Below, one piece after another: positions 43,265 through 52,077 of a stretch of DNA of 64,000 nucleotides (the stretch's first letter is position 1; the number at the start of each line of letters is the position of its first letter). Made by a program: the position numbers and the translations under genes. The notes beneath the pieces are model-generated. The model worked only from the letters and a program-made list of their open reading frames with translations. It was not told the origin of the DNA and did not search any database. Origin of the DNA: Photobacterium ganghwense (lineage in GTDB: Bacteria; Pseudomonadota; Gammaproteobacteria; Enterobacterales; Vibrionaceae); assembly GCF_003025595.1 (NCBI RefSeq), contig NZ_PYMI01000001.1, forward strand, positions 992,001-1,056,000. The letters run 5' to 3'.

Positions 43265-44107
43265 ATGACTATCGAAAACGTAAGCTGGAATAAAAGCTTT
43301 GGCGGCTGGCACAAACAATACACCCACCACTCTGATGTACTGGGCTGTGAGATGCGCTTTGCGATCTATCTGCCGCCACAAATCGCACAGGGTGAAAAAG
43401 TCCCGGTGCTGTACTGGCTGTCCGGACTGACCTGCACCGACGAAAACTTTATGCAAAAAGCCGGTGCCCAACGGATAGCGGCCGAGCTCGGCATTGCCAT
43501 TGTCGCACCGGATACCAGCCCGCGCGGTGAGGATGTACCGGATGATGCTGACGGCGCCTATGACTTTGGCCACGGGGCCGGTTTTTATGTGAATGCCACG
43601 CAGGCACCGTGGAACCGAAACTACCGGATGTACGATTACGTGGTGCATGAGCTGCCGGCACTGATTGAAACCCATTTTCCGGTGAACGACAAACGCGCGA
43701 TCAGTGGCCATTCCATGGGCGGCCATGGCGCACTCATGATTGCCCTACGCAACCCGTCCCGCTACACCTCCGTGTCAGCGTTCAGTCCGATTGCCAACCC
43801 AGTCAATTGCCCGTGGGGGAAGAAAGCCTTCACGCACTATCTGGGCAACGATCCGGAAAGCTGGAAAGCGTACGACAGTGCCGAGCTGATGAAGCATAAC
43901 GCCCAGCCCGTGCCTGCCCTGGTTGATCAGGGGGATCAGGATAACTTTCTGGCGGAACAACTGAAGCCGGAAGCCTTGCTGTCTGCGGCACAGGCTGTCG
44001 ATTATCCGCTTGAACTGCGGATGCATGAAGGGTACGACCACAGCTACCACTTCATTGCCAGCTTTATCGAAGACCACCTGCGTTTTCATGCGCAGTACCT
44101 GCTGTAA
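43265..44107 (+). CDS. frmB: S-formylglutathione hydrolase
   Basis: 280 aa from ATG 43265 ([19 protein letters not shown]), the family start; upstream in-frame starts exist at 43220 (TTG) and 43253. It hydrolyses S-formylglutathione to formate and glutathione. It is an alpha/beta-hydrolase of the esterase D family with nucleophile [21 protein letters not shown] and the C-terminal catalytic His in GYDHSYHF. It completes formaldehyde removal begun by frmA. Confidence 0.95.
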   Translation: MTIENVSWNKSFGGWHKQYTHHSDVLGCEMRFAIYLPPQIAQGEKVPVLYWLSGLTCTDENFMQKAGAQRIAAELGIAIVAPDTSPRGEDVPDDADGAYDFGHGAGFYVNATQAPWNRNYRMYDYVVHELPALIETHFPVNDKRAISGHSMGGHGALMIALRNPSRYTSVSAFSPIANPVNCPWGKKAFTHYLGNDPESWKAYDSAELMKHNAQPVPALVDQGDQDNFLAEQLKPEALLSAAQAVDYPLELRMHEGYDHSYHFIASFIEDHLRFHAQYLL

Positions 44108-44113
44108 ACCGGC

Positions 44114-44146
44114 AAAAAATAGCCCGCATTATGCGGGCTATTTTAA
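44114..44146 (+). terminator. Terminator after frmB
   Basis: Long stem AAAATAGCCCGCAT (44116-44129) with 44131-44144 and a short loop; A/T-runs on both sides. Confidence 0.9.
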
Positions 44147-44252
44147 TGGCTCATCTTTTTCAGCTGACGGCAGTGTTCTGCTGTAGGCGGTTTCAACTCT
44201 AACCTTTCACGCTTGGGCGTTCCGGCTTTGTCATTACCGCTTATCCGTTGGC

Positions 44253-45809
44253 TTAGAAGCCCAGAGGGATACCGAAGGTAAAGAACGCAACCAGTAGTGC
44301 CGTCCAGGACAGCAAGAAAGTAATGGAGTACGGCACCATCATCGCAATCACATCGCCGAACGACAGCTCTGGCTTATACTTACGCATGAAGGCCAGCACC
44401 ACCCCGGCATAGCTCATCATTGGTGTAATGATGTTGGTTGACGAATCTGCCACGCGGTATGCCGCCGTCACCATGTCCGGTGTCATGTCCGGGTTCACCT
44501 GGTATAGCATCGGGACAAAGATCGGCCCCAGCAGCATCCATTTCGAGGTCAGGCCGCCGACAAACAGGTTAATCACCGCGGTTGTCAGGATAAAGCCGAT
44601 AATCAGCAGGATCGGGAAGTTCTGCAGGCCCAGCGAGCCCAGGAACGTTGCCCCCAGATACGTGACATACGTGCCCAACCCAGAGAAACCCAGCAGCGCA
44701 AGGAAGTTGTACGAGAAGAACGTCAGGACCAGAATATAGCCCATGGTGTTCATCTGCTTCACCATGGCGGAGACCACGTCCTGCAGTGATTTGAATTTAC
44801 CGGTCGAGACGCCAAAGAAAATACCGATTGTCGCGAACACCATGGCAATCAGCAGAATGACGTTATCCAGATAAGGTGTCACCTCGCGACCCGCTTCGTT
44901 GGTGTACGTCGCCAGTGGCCCCATCGCCAGCGCCGCAACCGCAGCCAGTGACAAAATCAAACCGATACCTGCCGCACGCAGGCCCTTGTTTTCAGCATCC
45001 GTCACCTGGAAGTCATCCAGATTCAGATCTTCCGGGATCTGGTAAGGCATCTTTTCAAGACGAGGGCCGACAAAACGTACCGTTACCCATGCGCCCAGAG
45101 CCGCCAGCAAGAAGGTGGAGGTGGCGATAAAGAAGTAATGCATGGTGGCTGGGTTAATAGGGTTGCCCTGTGCCGTTACAAACGGAATGCCTTGTGATTC
45201 AGCAAAAATGCGGGCGTTAACGCCAAGGATAACATCAGATGGTGTCGCTGGAATCAGGTTGGCAGAGAAACCGGCTGACACCCCGGCAAACGCCGCAGCC
45301 ATACCGATTAGCGGGTTTTTACCCAGTCCGGCATACAGCAGGCCAGCCAGCGGGATCAGGATCAGGTAACCGGCGTCACTGGCAATTGAACTCATGATAC
45401 CCAGGAACACCACCAGCAGAGGCAGCCAGCGATCGTTAATACGCAGGCCCACTTTCTTGATTACGGTCGACAGCAAACCGGAATGTTCGGCAATCCCGAC
45501 CCCGACCATCACGATCAGGATCACACCCAGAACGCCTCGGCCAAAGGACAACCAGTTTGTCAGCAGCGCATTATCAAACATCCAGCGTACATTCTCTGCC
45601 GCCAGCATGTTTTTAATGGTGTGAGTAACCGCACTCCCGTCCGCCCCTGTTGTCTGGAATTGCAGACCACCAATTAAACCGGTCATCAGCAGACAGAAGA
45701 CAAACAGGCTCATGAAAATAATTACCGGGTCAGGGATCTTACGGCCGACCCTTTCAATCACTCTGATTATTCCTTTATTTCTGGCAATCGGTGCCAATGT
45801 GTCACTCAT
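44253..45809 (-). CDS. AbgT family transporter, copy 1
   Basis: 518 aa polytopic inner-membrane protein. AbgT-family hallmarks are GRKIPDPVIIF near the N-terminus, SDAGYLILIPLAGLLYAGLGKNPLIGMAAAFAGVSAGFSANLIPATPSD, and VADSSTNIITPMMSYAGVVLAFM. Family members import p-aminobenzoyl-glutamate (AbgT) or export sulfonamides (MtrF); substrate here is not predictable. The long A-rich segment upstream probably holds its promoter. Confidence 0.9.
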   Translation of the reverse strand: MSDTLAPIARNKGIIRVIERVGRKIPDPVIIFMSLFVFCLLMTGLIGGLQFQTTGADGSAVTHTIKNMLAAENVRWMFDNALLTNWLSFGRGVLGVILIVMVGVGIAEHSGLLSTVIKKVGLRINDRWLPLLVVFLGIMSSIASDAGYLILIPLAGLLYAGLGKNPLIGMAAAFAGVSAGFSANLIPATPSDVILGVNARIFAESQGIPFVTAQGNPINPATMHYFFIATSTFLLAALGAWVTVRFVGPRLEKMPYQIPEDLNLDDFQVTDAENKGLRAAGIGLILSLAAVAALAMGPLATYTNEAGREVTPYLDNVILLIAMVFATIGIFFGVSTGKFKSLQDVVSAMVKQMNTMGYILVLTFFSYNFLALLGFSGLGTYVTYLGATFLGSLGLQNFPILLIIGFILTTAVINLFVGGLTSKWMLLGPIFVPMLYQVNPDMTPDMVTAAYRVADSSTNIITPMMSYAGVVLAFMRKYKPELSFGDVIAMMVPYSITFLLSWTALLVAFFTFGIPLGF

Positions 45810-46125
45810 TATCGTTATTTCCTTATTCCATAAACGAGAGATAATACTATTAATGTCAGTGAAAATAACAAAATAAACCTAAATATCAAAACAAAATATC
45901 AAACTTATTAATCATAAATAAAACCAATAAAAACAATATAATCAATAAAACAAACCAACAAAGAATATATATTCAGAATATAAACCCATAAAAACAACAA
46001 AATTAAGAATCACAAACAATCAGAATTAAGTAACGAATAGTTACCAACAACCAGAATTCATATCCAACAAGAATACAACCCTAAATATTCACCCCTCGCC
46101 ATGCCTTTTGGCTATTTTTCAAGAA
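45810..46125. other. A-rich intergenic segment
   Basis: About 250 nt (45,840-46,090) with very high A content on the plus strand and no genes. It separates the two AbgT-family genes. Such tracts are typical H-NS targets; no specific promoter was resolved. Confidence 0.5.
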
Positions 46126-46126
46126 A

Positions 46127-46153
46127 CAAAAAAGCCCCGCATGGCGGGGCTTG
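46127..46153 (-). terminator. Terminator after AbgT copy 2
   Basis: Nine-bp stem AAGCCCCGC (46132-46140) with 46144-46152, loop ATG; minus-strand T-run follows. Confidence 0.88.
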
Positions 46154-46196
46154 CTAATGGTCATGCTGCAATTACATGCAGTAAATTTGGGGTAAT

Positions 46197-47756
46197 TTAC
46201 ATCGAGTATGTGTACGGAGCCTGAATACCCAGAGGAATACCGACTGCCCAGTAAGCCAGCAGGAACAGTGTCCAGCCAATCAACATCGAAATCGAGTAAG
46301 GCATCATCATTGAGGCCAACGTACCGATCCCCGCCCCTTTCACGTAGCGCTGCATGTACACCACCACGAGCGGGAAGAACACCATCAGCGGCGAAATAAT
46401 GTTGGAAACAGAATCCCCCACTCGGTAGGCCGCCTGTGTCAGCTCCGGAGAAATACCAACCGCCATCAGCATCGGCACCAGAATCGGACCAATCAGAGCC
46501 CACTTCGCTGATGCCGAGCCAACCAGCAGGTTTACGAACGCCGTCAGCAGAATCATCCCAACAATCGTGATCTGACCCGGCAGGTTCATCGCTTTCAGTA
46601 AATCAGCACCTGACAGTGCCAGCAGTGTCCCCAGATTCGACTGGCTGAATGCCGCCAGGAACTGAGCACAGAAGAAAGCCATCACAATGTAGCCGCCCAT
46701 GGTTCCCATGGTGGCAGACATCGCTTTGATAATGTCATCGCTCGTTTTGAACGTACCGGCAACACGACCGTATACCACACCCGGAATCACGAACAAGATA
46801 AAGATCAGCGGTACAATCGACTGCATCAGCGGAGCCGCAAACGCCGTAATTTCGCCTTCCGGAGAACGCAGCGGTGACGTTTCTGGCAAAACGGCAGCAA
46901 CCAGCGCAATGATTCCCAATACCATGGCCCAACCAGCACGGTTAAAGGCTTTCGATTCGATCGCGGTAAAAGAACCCAGATCCGGTGCCTCTTCCGCATC
47001 TTCATCGACCGGCGTCTGGTTCAGGCGCGGTTCAATCACTTTCTCTGTGACATACCAGCCAATCGCCACCACAACAATGGAAGACAAACCGGTAAACATC
47101 AGATTAGCCAGCGGGTTTACCACATACGTCGGGTCCAAAATTTGTGCGGCAGACTGAGTAAAGCCAGCCAGCAACGGATCGATACCCGAAGGAATAAAGT
47201 TGGCGGAGAAACCACCCGATACCCCGGCAAACGCCGCGGCAATCCCCGCCAGCGGATGGCGACCGGCAGCATGGAAAATAATCCCGCCCAGAGGAATCAC
47301 CAGCACATAACCGGCATCTGCCGCGGTATGGGAAACGATAGCCACTAAAATCAGTGTCGGCGTCAACAATTTCGCCGGCGTGATGTTCAGCATCTTTTTC
47401 AGGCCGGTGTTAATAAACCCGGATGCTTCTGCTACCCCTACCCCAAGCATGGCAACCAGAACGATGCCCAGTGGCGCAAAACCGGTGAAGGTTTTCACCA
47501 TTCCCGCGAGGAAGCTCGACAGGGATTGTCCCGTCAGTAGGTTGTTAATCTCAATTGCCTGGCCGGTAACAGGATGGATCAGTCCGAACTCGAACTGAGA
47601 AAGGAGTGCCGACAAGCCCCATACAATCAGTAGTCCCCCAAAAAACAGCAAAGCCGGGTCAGGGATTTTGTTACCCGCTTTTTCAATAAAATTGAGGAAT
47701 TTATCCATTGCACTGGGTGGTGTATCCAGTGCCTCTTTTACAGCTTGATCACTCAT
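46197..47756 (-). CDS. AbgT family transporter, copy 2
   Basis: 519 aa, a paralogue of the neighbour with the same hallmarks: AGNKIPDPALLFFG, TAADAGYVLVIPLGGIIFHAAGRHPLAGIAAAFAGVSGGFSANFIPSGIDPLL, and VGDSVSNIISPLMVFFPLVVVYMQRY. It clearly diverged from copy 1 (for example SGIDPLLAG where copy 1 has ATPSDVILG). It may have another substrate. It has its own terminator, so the two are separate transcription units. Confidence 0.9.
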   Translation of the reverse strand: MSDQAVKEALDTPPSAMDKFLNFIEKAGNKIPDPALLFFGGLLIVWGLSALLSQFEFGLIHPVTGQAIEINNLLTGQSLSSFLAGMVKTFTGFAPLGIVLVAMLGVGVAEASGFINTGLKKMLNITPAKLLTPTLILVAIVSHTAADAGYVLVIPLGGIIFHAAGRHPLAGIAAAFAGVSGGFSANFIPSGIDPLLAGFTQSAAQILDPTYVVNPLANLMFTGLSSIVVVAIGWYVTEKVIEPRLNQTPVDEDAEEAPDLGSFTAIESKAFNRAGWAMVLGIIALVAAVLPETSPLRSPEGEITAFAAPLMQSIVPLIFILFVIPGVVYGRVAGTFKTSDDIIKAMSATMGTMGGYIVMAFFCAQFLAAFSQSNLGTLLALSGADLLKAMNLPGQITIVGMILLTAFVNLLVGSASAKWALIGPILVPMLMAVGISPELTQAAYRVGDSVSNIISPLMVFFPLVVVYMQRYVKGAGIGTLASMMMPYSISMLIGWTLFLLAYWAVGIPLGIQAPYTYSM

Positions 47757-48041
47757 GGGAGCTCCATGGAAACAGATGATGTTGTTAATTTGCGACGCTT
47801 TTATCGTTCTTCGTCAGCCGCCCCGGCAGTAGCCGTTCACAGGCCTCCTTCGGATTGTAATAAAAAGCGCCGCACAAAAAGTGCGTTATGCTAGTTAACA
47901 ATAAAATAGTCCCCATAGATTTTGTAATGAAATATTAATACAAAACATTATACCAACAATAACAAAACAACTTAGCTTCACAGCAAAACATCACAGTTAA
48001 CATAGGTTCCTCACTACAGGAGTACTTTCCGGAACAGAGAC
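47757..48041. other. Intergenic upstream of AbgT copy 2
   Basis: About 285 nt without genes; AT-rich from 47,890. It probably contains the promoter of the transporter on the minus strand. Confidence 0.4.
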
Positions 48042-48070
48042 GAAAAACAGAGGCTCGGAGGCCTCTTCAT
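48042..48070 (-). terminator. Terminator after azoreductase-like gene
   Basis: Stem AGAGGC (48049-48054) with GCCTCT (48061-48066), followed on the minus strand by five T. Confidence 0.65.
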
Positions 48071-48102
48071 TTTTCTGTTCAGCAAGCACGCTTAGTGCGG
48101 GA

Positions 48103-48789
48103 TTATTCCCGGAACGGAGAGCCGACTTTATTCGCCAATTCCTGCCCGAGTTTCCTCGCCCTCTCCATCGCGTCATTAAGAGACTTCGTGTGTCTTTTGT
48201 CCCCAAATTCCTGATATTCAGCAGCGATTTCATAAATCGTATCAACGCCTAAATATTTACTTAAAGTGCGGAGATGAGGCACTAGGTGACCATGCTCTTC
48301 TCGTATTCCGCCTTTTTCAAACCCAAACTCTCCACTGGAAGTAATGATCACCAGCGTTTTGCCACTGAAAAGTGGCTTCAACGGGAAATCCCCGCGAGAA
48401 AGGTCAAAGTCAAACGTTTTGTTAATACGTATGATCTGATCAAACCAGGCTTTAAGGTGGGCAGGCATACCGTAGTTGTACATCGGAGATGAAATGACAA
48501 TGATATCGGCTTGGGCGACTTCCTGAATCAGTTTGTCGGATAGCTCAAGCAGAACCCTTTGATTCTCTGTTTGCCGTTCTTCTGGGGTGAACACCGCCCC
48601 TATCCAGTTCTGATTGATGAACTCGGGCGGATGCATACCGACATCCCGGTAAATATACTGATTTGTGGTATGTACTTTTCTCCACGCCTCTGTGAACTGA
48701 ATGGCAATATTTTTCGAGATGGAATTATGCCCCGGGTTCTCGTTACTCGCCGCTCTGACGCTGGAATCAATGTGAAGTAAAGATGTCAT
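48103..48789 (-). CDS. FMN-dependent NADH-azoreductase / flavodoxin-fold NAD(P)H dehydrogenase
   Basis: 228 aa from ATG 48789 (MTSLLHIDSSVR), with AAGGA upstream; the frame runs 25 codons further. It is of the AzoR/MdaB-like flavodoxin-fold family: N-terminal HIDSSVR, FMN/partner segment SSPMYNYGMPAHLKAWFDQIIR, and ITSSGEFGF. Such enzymes reduce quinones and azo compounds. It diverges from a LysR regulator across a perfect inverted repeat and is probably its target. Confidence 0.85.
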   Translation of the reverse strand: MTSLLHIDSSVRAASNENPGHNSISKNIAIQFTEAWRKVHTTNQYIYRDVGMHPPEFINQNWIGAVFTPEERQTENQRVLLELSDKLIQEVAQADIIVISSPMYNYGMPAHLKAWFDQIIRINKTFDFDLSRGDFPLKPLFSGKTLVIITSSGEFGFEKGGIREEHGHLVPHLRTLSKYLGVDTIYEIAAEYQEFGDKRHTKSLNDAMERARKLGQELANKVGSPFRE

Positions 48790-48861
48790 TTCATTTCCTT
48801 GGTTAATTAAAACACCCAAACTATACTCACCCCACAACCCGCCAACAAACGAGATAAATGT

Positions 48862-48892
48862 CATTATAGATGCGTTAAACTCATCTATAATG
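48862..48892. promoter_or_regulatory. Perfect 31-bp inverted repeat, likely LysR operator
   Basis: CATTATAGATG (48862-48872) and CATCTATAATG (48882-48892) are exact inverted copies around 9 nt. It lies midway between the divergent azoreductase and LysR genes and matches the spacing and AT-rich dyad of LysR-type binding sites. Confidence 0.75.
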
Positions 48893-48921
48893 GCGCAAAA
48901 ACAACCACATGGTCATGCCTG

Positions 48922-49767
48922 ATGCAGGTTTCATTACAAGCACTTAAAGCGTTTGAGTCAGCCGCCCGCCACGGAAGCTTTAAAGCTGCCGCCCATGAAC
49001 TGTCGCTAACCCCAACAGCGATTTCTCATCATGTACAGAATCTCGAAAGCCGTCTGAATGTGTCCCTCTTTCATCGAAAAGTACGGAAGATTGAATTGAC
49101 CGAAGCTGGGAAAAAATTAGCCCTGGCTGCAACCAGTGGATTCCGTACTATTGCGATGGCAATAGACGAAATTAAGTTCTCCGGCAATAACATTCTGATT
49201 TCGACCACGACGGCTCTCGCCTCCATGAGGCTGATCCCGGCTATCGAAGAGTATATGCGCTTACATCCAGGCGTTTTGATAGACGTGTCGACAGGGGAAT
49301 CATTCGATAATTACCCTAATACTCTGCCGATCCGATTTGGTAGTACGGAGTCCGTAAAAACATCTGACATTCTGAAACATGAAAAATTTGATGCCTTTGG
49401 AACCCCGTCCTATCTCGACTTTTCGAGTAAGGCTGACAGGTTTAAGATTATTTCCACCAGGTGGAAAAACCGGAAACTACCACCAGCGCCCGTCCACGCA
49501 TGGCTGGAAATGAATGGAATTGAACAGAGCAAGGTTGAGTATGTCACCTATGATCAAGAACTTATTGGGATTCAGGAAGCCTTATTAGGAAAAGCCCTGG
49601 TCTTTTGTTCAACCACCTTAACCGCTCCTCTTATCACGGCTGGCATTTTTCATTCGTTTAATTCAAAGCCCGTAGATACTGAATTTTGCTTTTACTGTCC
49701 TGACAAAGAAAAATATGACACCAGGACACACGAAGCATTCCTGTTATGGCTTGAAAAGTTACTGTAG
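48922..49767 (+). CDS. LysR family transcriptional regulator (next to azoreductase)
   Basis: 281 aa. The helix-turn-helix is FESAARHGSFKAAAHELSLTPTAISHHVQNLE near the N-terminus, resembling the GcvA-type subgroup (TPTAISHHV). A LysR effector domain follows. It diverges from the azoreductase-like gene and probably regulates it. The effector is unknown. Confidence 0.85.
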   Translation: MQVSLQALKAFESAARHGSFKAAAHELSLTPTAISHHVQNLESRLNVSLFHRKVRKIELTEAGKKLALAATSGFRTIAMAIDEIKFSGNNILISTTTALASMRLIPAIEEYMRLHPGVLIDVSTGESFDNYPNTLPIRFGSTESVKTSDILKHEKFDAFGTPSYLDFSSKADRFKIISTRWKNRKLPPAPVHAWLEMNGIEQSKVEYVTYDQELIGIQEALLGKALVFCSTTLTAPLITAGIFHSFNSKPVDTEFCFYCPDKEKYDTRTHEAFLLWLEKLL

Positions 49768-49913
49768 TGGTCTGAACCTCAATTTGTTCTCTGATCATGC
49801 CAGCATGGTATCGGGCGTAATCCATGGCATTACCGACGGAGCATACCCTTCACAATACCACGGTCAAACCGTGCTTGGCGTTGCCAGACATTGCCAAAAA
49901 TGACTAAGACCAA

Positions 49914-49943
49914 AACAAAAAAAGTCCGCAATGATGCGGACTT
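49914..49943 (-). terminator. Terminator downstream of the 61-aa ORF
   Basis: Stem AAGTCCGCA (49922-49930) with TGCGGACTT (49935-49943). On the minus strand seven T follow, so it ends transcription coming from the right. Confidence 0.8.
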
Positions 49944-49990
49944 AGATATGATTTAGTGCCTGTTAGTGCCAGACGTTTCCGGTTGGGGAA

Positions 49991-50002
49991 TTATTCCCAC
50001 TC
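49991..50002 (-). other. guaA 3'-end-like attachment core
   Basis: Minus strand GAGTGGGAATAA is the codon string E-W-E-stop that ends many guaA genes and is the core of islands that integrate there. The preceding codons do not encode guaA, so only the short core is present. It coincides with the change from core to accessory genes. No second copy was found in the window. Confidence 0.45.
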
Positions 50003-50038
50003 GAATATCAATGAGCAGGAAATAAATCTATATAACAG

Positions 50039-50224
50039 CTAGTTAGAAAAGTTGTCCTTGTCGATACCATCATCTATACCATGCGCAGAATTTTTTTGAT
50101 TTTTTGCGTCTCGTCGGCGTTTTAGTTCTGCTTTTGCCCAAGCTGAGGATTCTTGCATGTCACGACGAAGCTCTTGTATCTCTTCAACACTAAGCCGTCG
50201 CGGACCCGAGGTAATTCTATCCAT
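50039..50224 (-). CDS. Small protein of unknown function, 61 aa
   Basis: Starts MDRITSGPRRLSVEEIQEL; charged, predicted helical (LRRDMQESSAWAKAELKRRRD), no membrane segment. A terminator lies about 100 nt downstream on the same strand, which supports a real transcription unit. I do not recognise the family. First gene of the accessory block. Confidence 0.6.
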   Translation of the reverse strand: MDRITSGPRRLSVEEIQELRRDMQESSAWAKAELKRRRDAKNQKNSAHGIDDGIDKDNFSN

Positions 50225-50358
50225 CTTGTGCCTCCAATCTGTCGCAGTACATTTTAAAACGCATCAAAACATGAGTTCCCTGTAAGAAACCTCGGGGATA
50301 TTTTTAGATTGTTTTTCAGACACATCTTGAAAGCCATCAATACTGCCCAAAGATTATA

Positions 50359-50379
50359 CAACGAGGAATAACCTCGTTA
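50359..50379 (+). other. Hairpin before the 42-aa ORF
   Basis: AACGAGG (50360-50366) pairs with CCTCGTT (50372-50378) around AATAA, about 20 nt before the ATG of the small ORF. Possibly a 5'-leader structure or operator. Confidence 0.35.
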
Positions 50380-50396
50380 AACAAAAGGATCAAATC

Positions 50397-50525
50397 ATGG
50401 GTTTGAAACCAGGGCCAAAACCAATAGCCAAGTCGACCGGCAAACCAGATCAACGTCGACGTGACAACAAAAAAACTCCAGGAAACACTCCGGGCTTAAA
50501 GCCGAGCAAATCCTCGACCAAGTAA
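50397..50525 (+). CDS. Small Pro/Lys-rich protein, 42 aa
   Basis: ATG 50397 follows AAAAGGATCAAATC, a fair ribosome site. The product (MGLKPGPKPIAKSTGK and onward) is rich in Lys, Pro, Gly and Ser, strongly basic and probably disordered. Two near repeats, LKPGPKP and LKPSKS, bracket it. No family recognised. It is divergent from the 61-aa ORF. Confidence 0.5.
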   Translation: MGLKPGPKPIAKSTGKPDQRRRDNKKTPGNTPGLKPSKSSTK

Positions 50526-50540
50526 CGCTACCTCAATATC

Positions 50541-50569
50541 GAGTCAGAGTAAGCAGTACTGACTCTTGT
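50541..50569 (+). terminator. Possible terminator after the 42-aa ORF
   Basis: GAGTCA (50541-50546) pairs with TGACTC (50560-50565) with an inner GTA/TAC pair and a bulge; weak T-rich sequence follows. Confidence 0.4.
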
Positions 50570-50703
50570 TGCTAAAACCCAAAACACGCCTTTCCTCAAA
50601 ACCAGTGAATAACATGTACTCACTCAATTGAGTAAATTGCAATTGACCTCAATTTTCTAATGCCTTTACTATACAACAAGTCACCGTTGGGCAGGAGGAC
50701 AAA

Positions 50704-51249
50704 ATGATTGAGCAATTAAGCAAAGTGACCTATCCCAGCCTCTTTATTGATATAGGAACTAGCCGTATTCCAAAATCGTTTGATGACGATGGAAATATCA
50801 GAGATATACAAATACTAGAGTGCATTATGAGTTACATCGAAAGTTCCAAAAGCGAGCCTGAACAATCGAATGTAACCTACTTTGATATCCAAGACAGCAC
50901 AGACCCCATGAGGGAATTCATCACCACCTTTAACAAGTATACAGAGTCATCCTGTATAGTTGTTGCACATAACGCCGAAACAGACATCAAGCTCATACGG
51001 GGAATGGCAACTCGCTTAGGTATGGAGATAGCTTCAGATATTAAAACATATTGCACTATGCTGAATGGGGTTCCTTACTCGAAAACCCATGTGTATCGAG
51101 GTGGAAAGAAAGTCAAAAAGTACCCGCATCTTCAAGAGCTATACAGAAGCCTAACGGGTTATGACTGTGGAAAAGGAGACATTATTGATGACTTGATGAT
51201 GTGTTTTGAATGCTATAAATGCCTTGAAGAAAGAGAAATGGAAGCATAA
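50704..51249 (+). CDS. DnaQ-like (RNase H-fold) exonuclease-related protein, probably altered catalytic site
   Basis: 181 aa with a strong ribosome site (GGGCAGGAGGAC). It resembles DEDD 3'-5' exonucleases: motif I FIDIGTS (D16), motif II VAHNAETDIKLI (D94), motif III GDIIDDLMMCFE (D162/D163). The Glu normally two residues after the first Asp is Gly18, and the His of motif III is absent. It may bind nucleic acid without cutting or be a divergent enzyme. Accessory region, function unknown. Confidence 0.6.
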   Translation: MIEQLSKVTYPSLFIDIGTSRIPKSFDDDGNIRDIQILECIMSYIESSKSEPEQSNVTYFDIQDSTDPMREFITTFNKYTESSCIVVAHNAETDIKLIRGMATRLGMEIASDIKTYCTMLNGVPYSKTHVYRGGKKVKKYPHLQELYRSLTGYDCGKGDIIDDLMMCFECYKCLEEREMEA

Positions 51250-51484
51250 CGTAGATTATTCAGGACGAAATCAGCTTTTCAAGCAAAGGATTCATTTCAG
51301 ACGAGACAGAATCTTCAACGTATTTATGTCTATCTCTCAATCTACATCCATCACTAGCTCAGTCATACAACGAAGTGAGCTATGCTTTGTGAACGCTGGC
51401 CGGACTAATGTCTAATTTTTTCATATATATACAACTAACTAATGAGTGTGTACCTCGTTATTTTTAAATCAAAGGAGAAACTAG
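51250..51484. other. Intergenic, accessory region
   Basis: AT-rich, no convincing gene or attC site seen. It ends with the ribosome site AAAGGAG of the next ORF. Confidence 0.4.
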
Positions 51485-51952
51485 TTGGCTTGGATAGAAG
51501 AGTACCTTAAAGATTACACTAAGCAACGAGACAAACTATTCAAAGAACGTTGGTTTACAGCAAAAAGTTGGTTTGCTCGTTCTAAAGAATCCACTAAGTA
51601 TCAAGAACTTGAAAACCTGTTAAGTATCGAGAAAGATTTTAACTCTAAGTGGCTGAAAAATTTAAGACATGCCATTGTTAGGTATAAATTGAAGGAAGAT
51701 GATATAGCTGAAGCAAAGTTGCTCATAGACACCCATATATCCAAACATAAAGAGCGAGACTTTTTCCTAATTATTGCAGGAGTCTTGTTCGCTGCTTCTA
51801 TAAAAGTCTTGGGCAATGACTTCCTTTTCAGTTCAGCTGTTGTTCTCACAGCTCTTTTTCTTGGCTATGAGCGCTTGTTTGTTAGTACGACAAAAAATAG
51901 TTTAGAAGAGTTTAAAGCTATACTAGATATTGCATCGAAACCAAAAACATAG
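51485..51952 (+). CDS. Small membrane protein of unknown function, 155 aa
   Basis: TTG start at 51485 with AAAGGAG eight nt upstream. The N-terminal 90 residues are charged and helical. Then two hydrophobic segments appear (FLIIAGVLFAASIKVLGND and FLFSSAVVLTALFLGYERLFV), and a short cytosolic tail. No family recognised. It converges with the attC site of the neighbouring cassette and could be a reverse-oriented cassette gene. Confidence 0.65.
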   Translation: MAWIEEYLKDYTKQRDKLFKERWFTAKSWFARSKESTKYQELENLLSIEKDFNSKWLKNLRHAIVRYKLKEDDIAEAKLLIDTHISKHKERDFFLIIAGVLFAASIKVLGNDFLFSSAVVLTALFLGYERLFVSTTKNSLEEFKAILDIASKPKT

Positions 51953-51977
51953 CAAATGACTAAGATTTAAATTTAAA

Positions 51978-52077
51978 GATACTTTATTAATCAGCCACTG
52001 CCCCAACAATAGAAAGTTTAAACTGAAATAAGCCGAAAACATCTAGCGTTGGGAATCCGACTTAAACGCTTGTTAGT
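51978..52077 (-). other. attC-like site (Vibrio repeat type), 3' part degenerate
   Basis: Read on the minus strand, CTAACAAGCGTTTAAGTCGG, then ATTCCCAACGC and GGCTTATTTCAGTTTAAAC, then GTTGGGGCAGTGG, follow the Vibrio cholerae repeat pattern from memory. The site starts at the stop codon of the zinc-ribbon gene, where cassette attC sites belong. The expected 3' core GCGTTA is not recognisable, so this may mark a worn array end. Confidence 0.65.
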
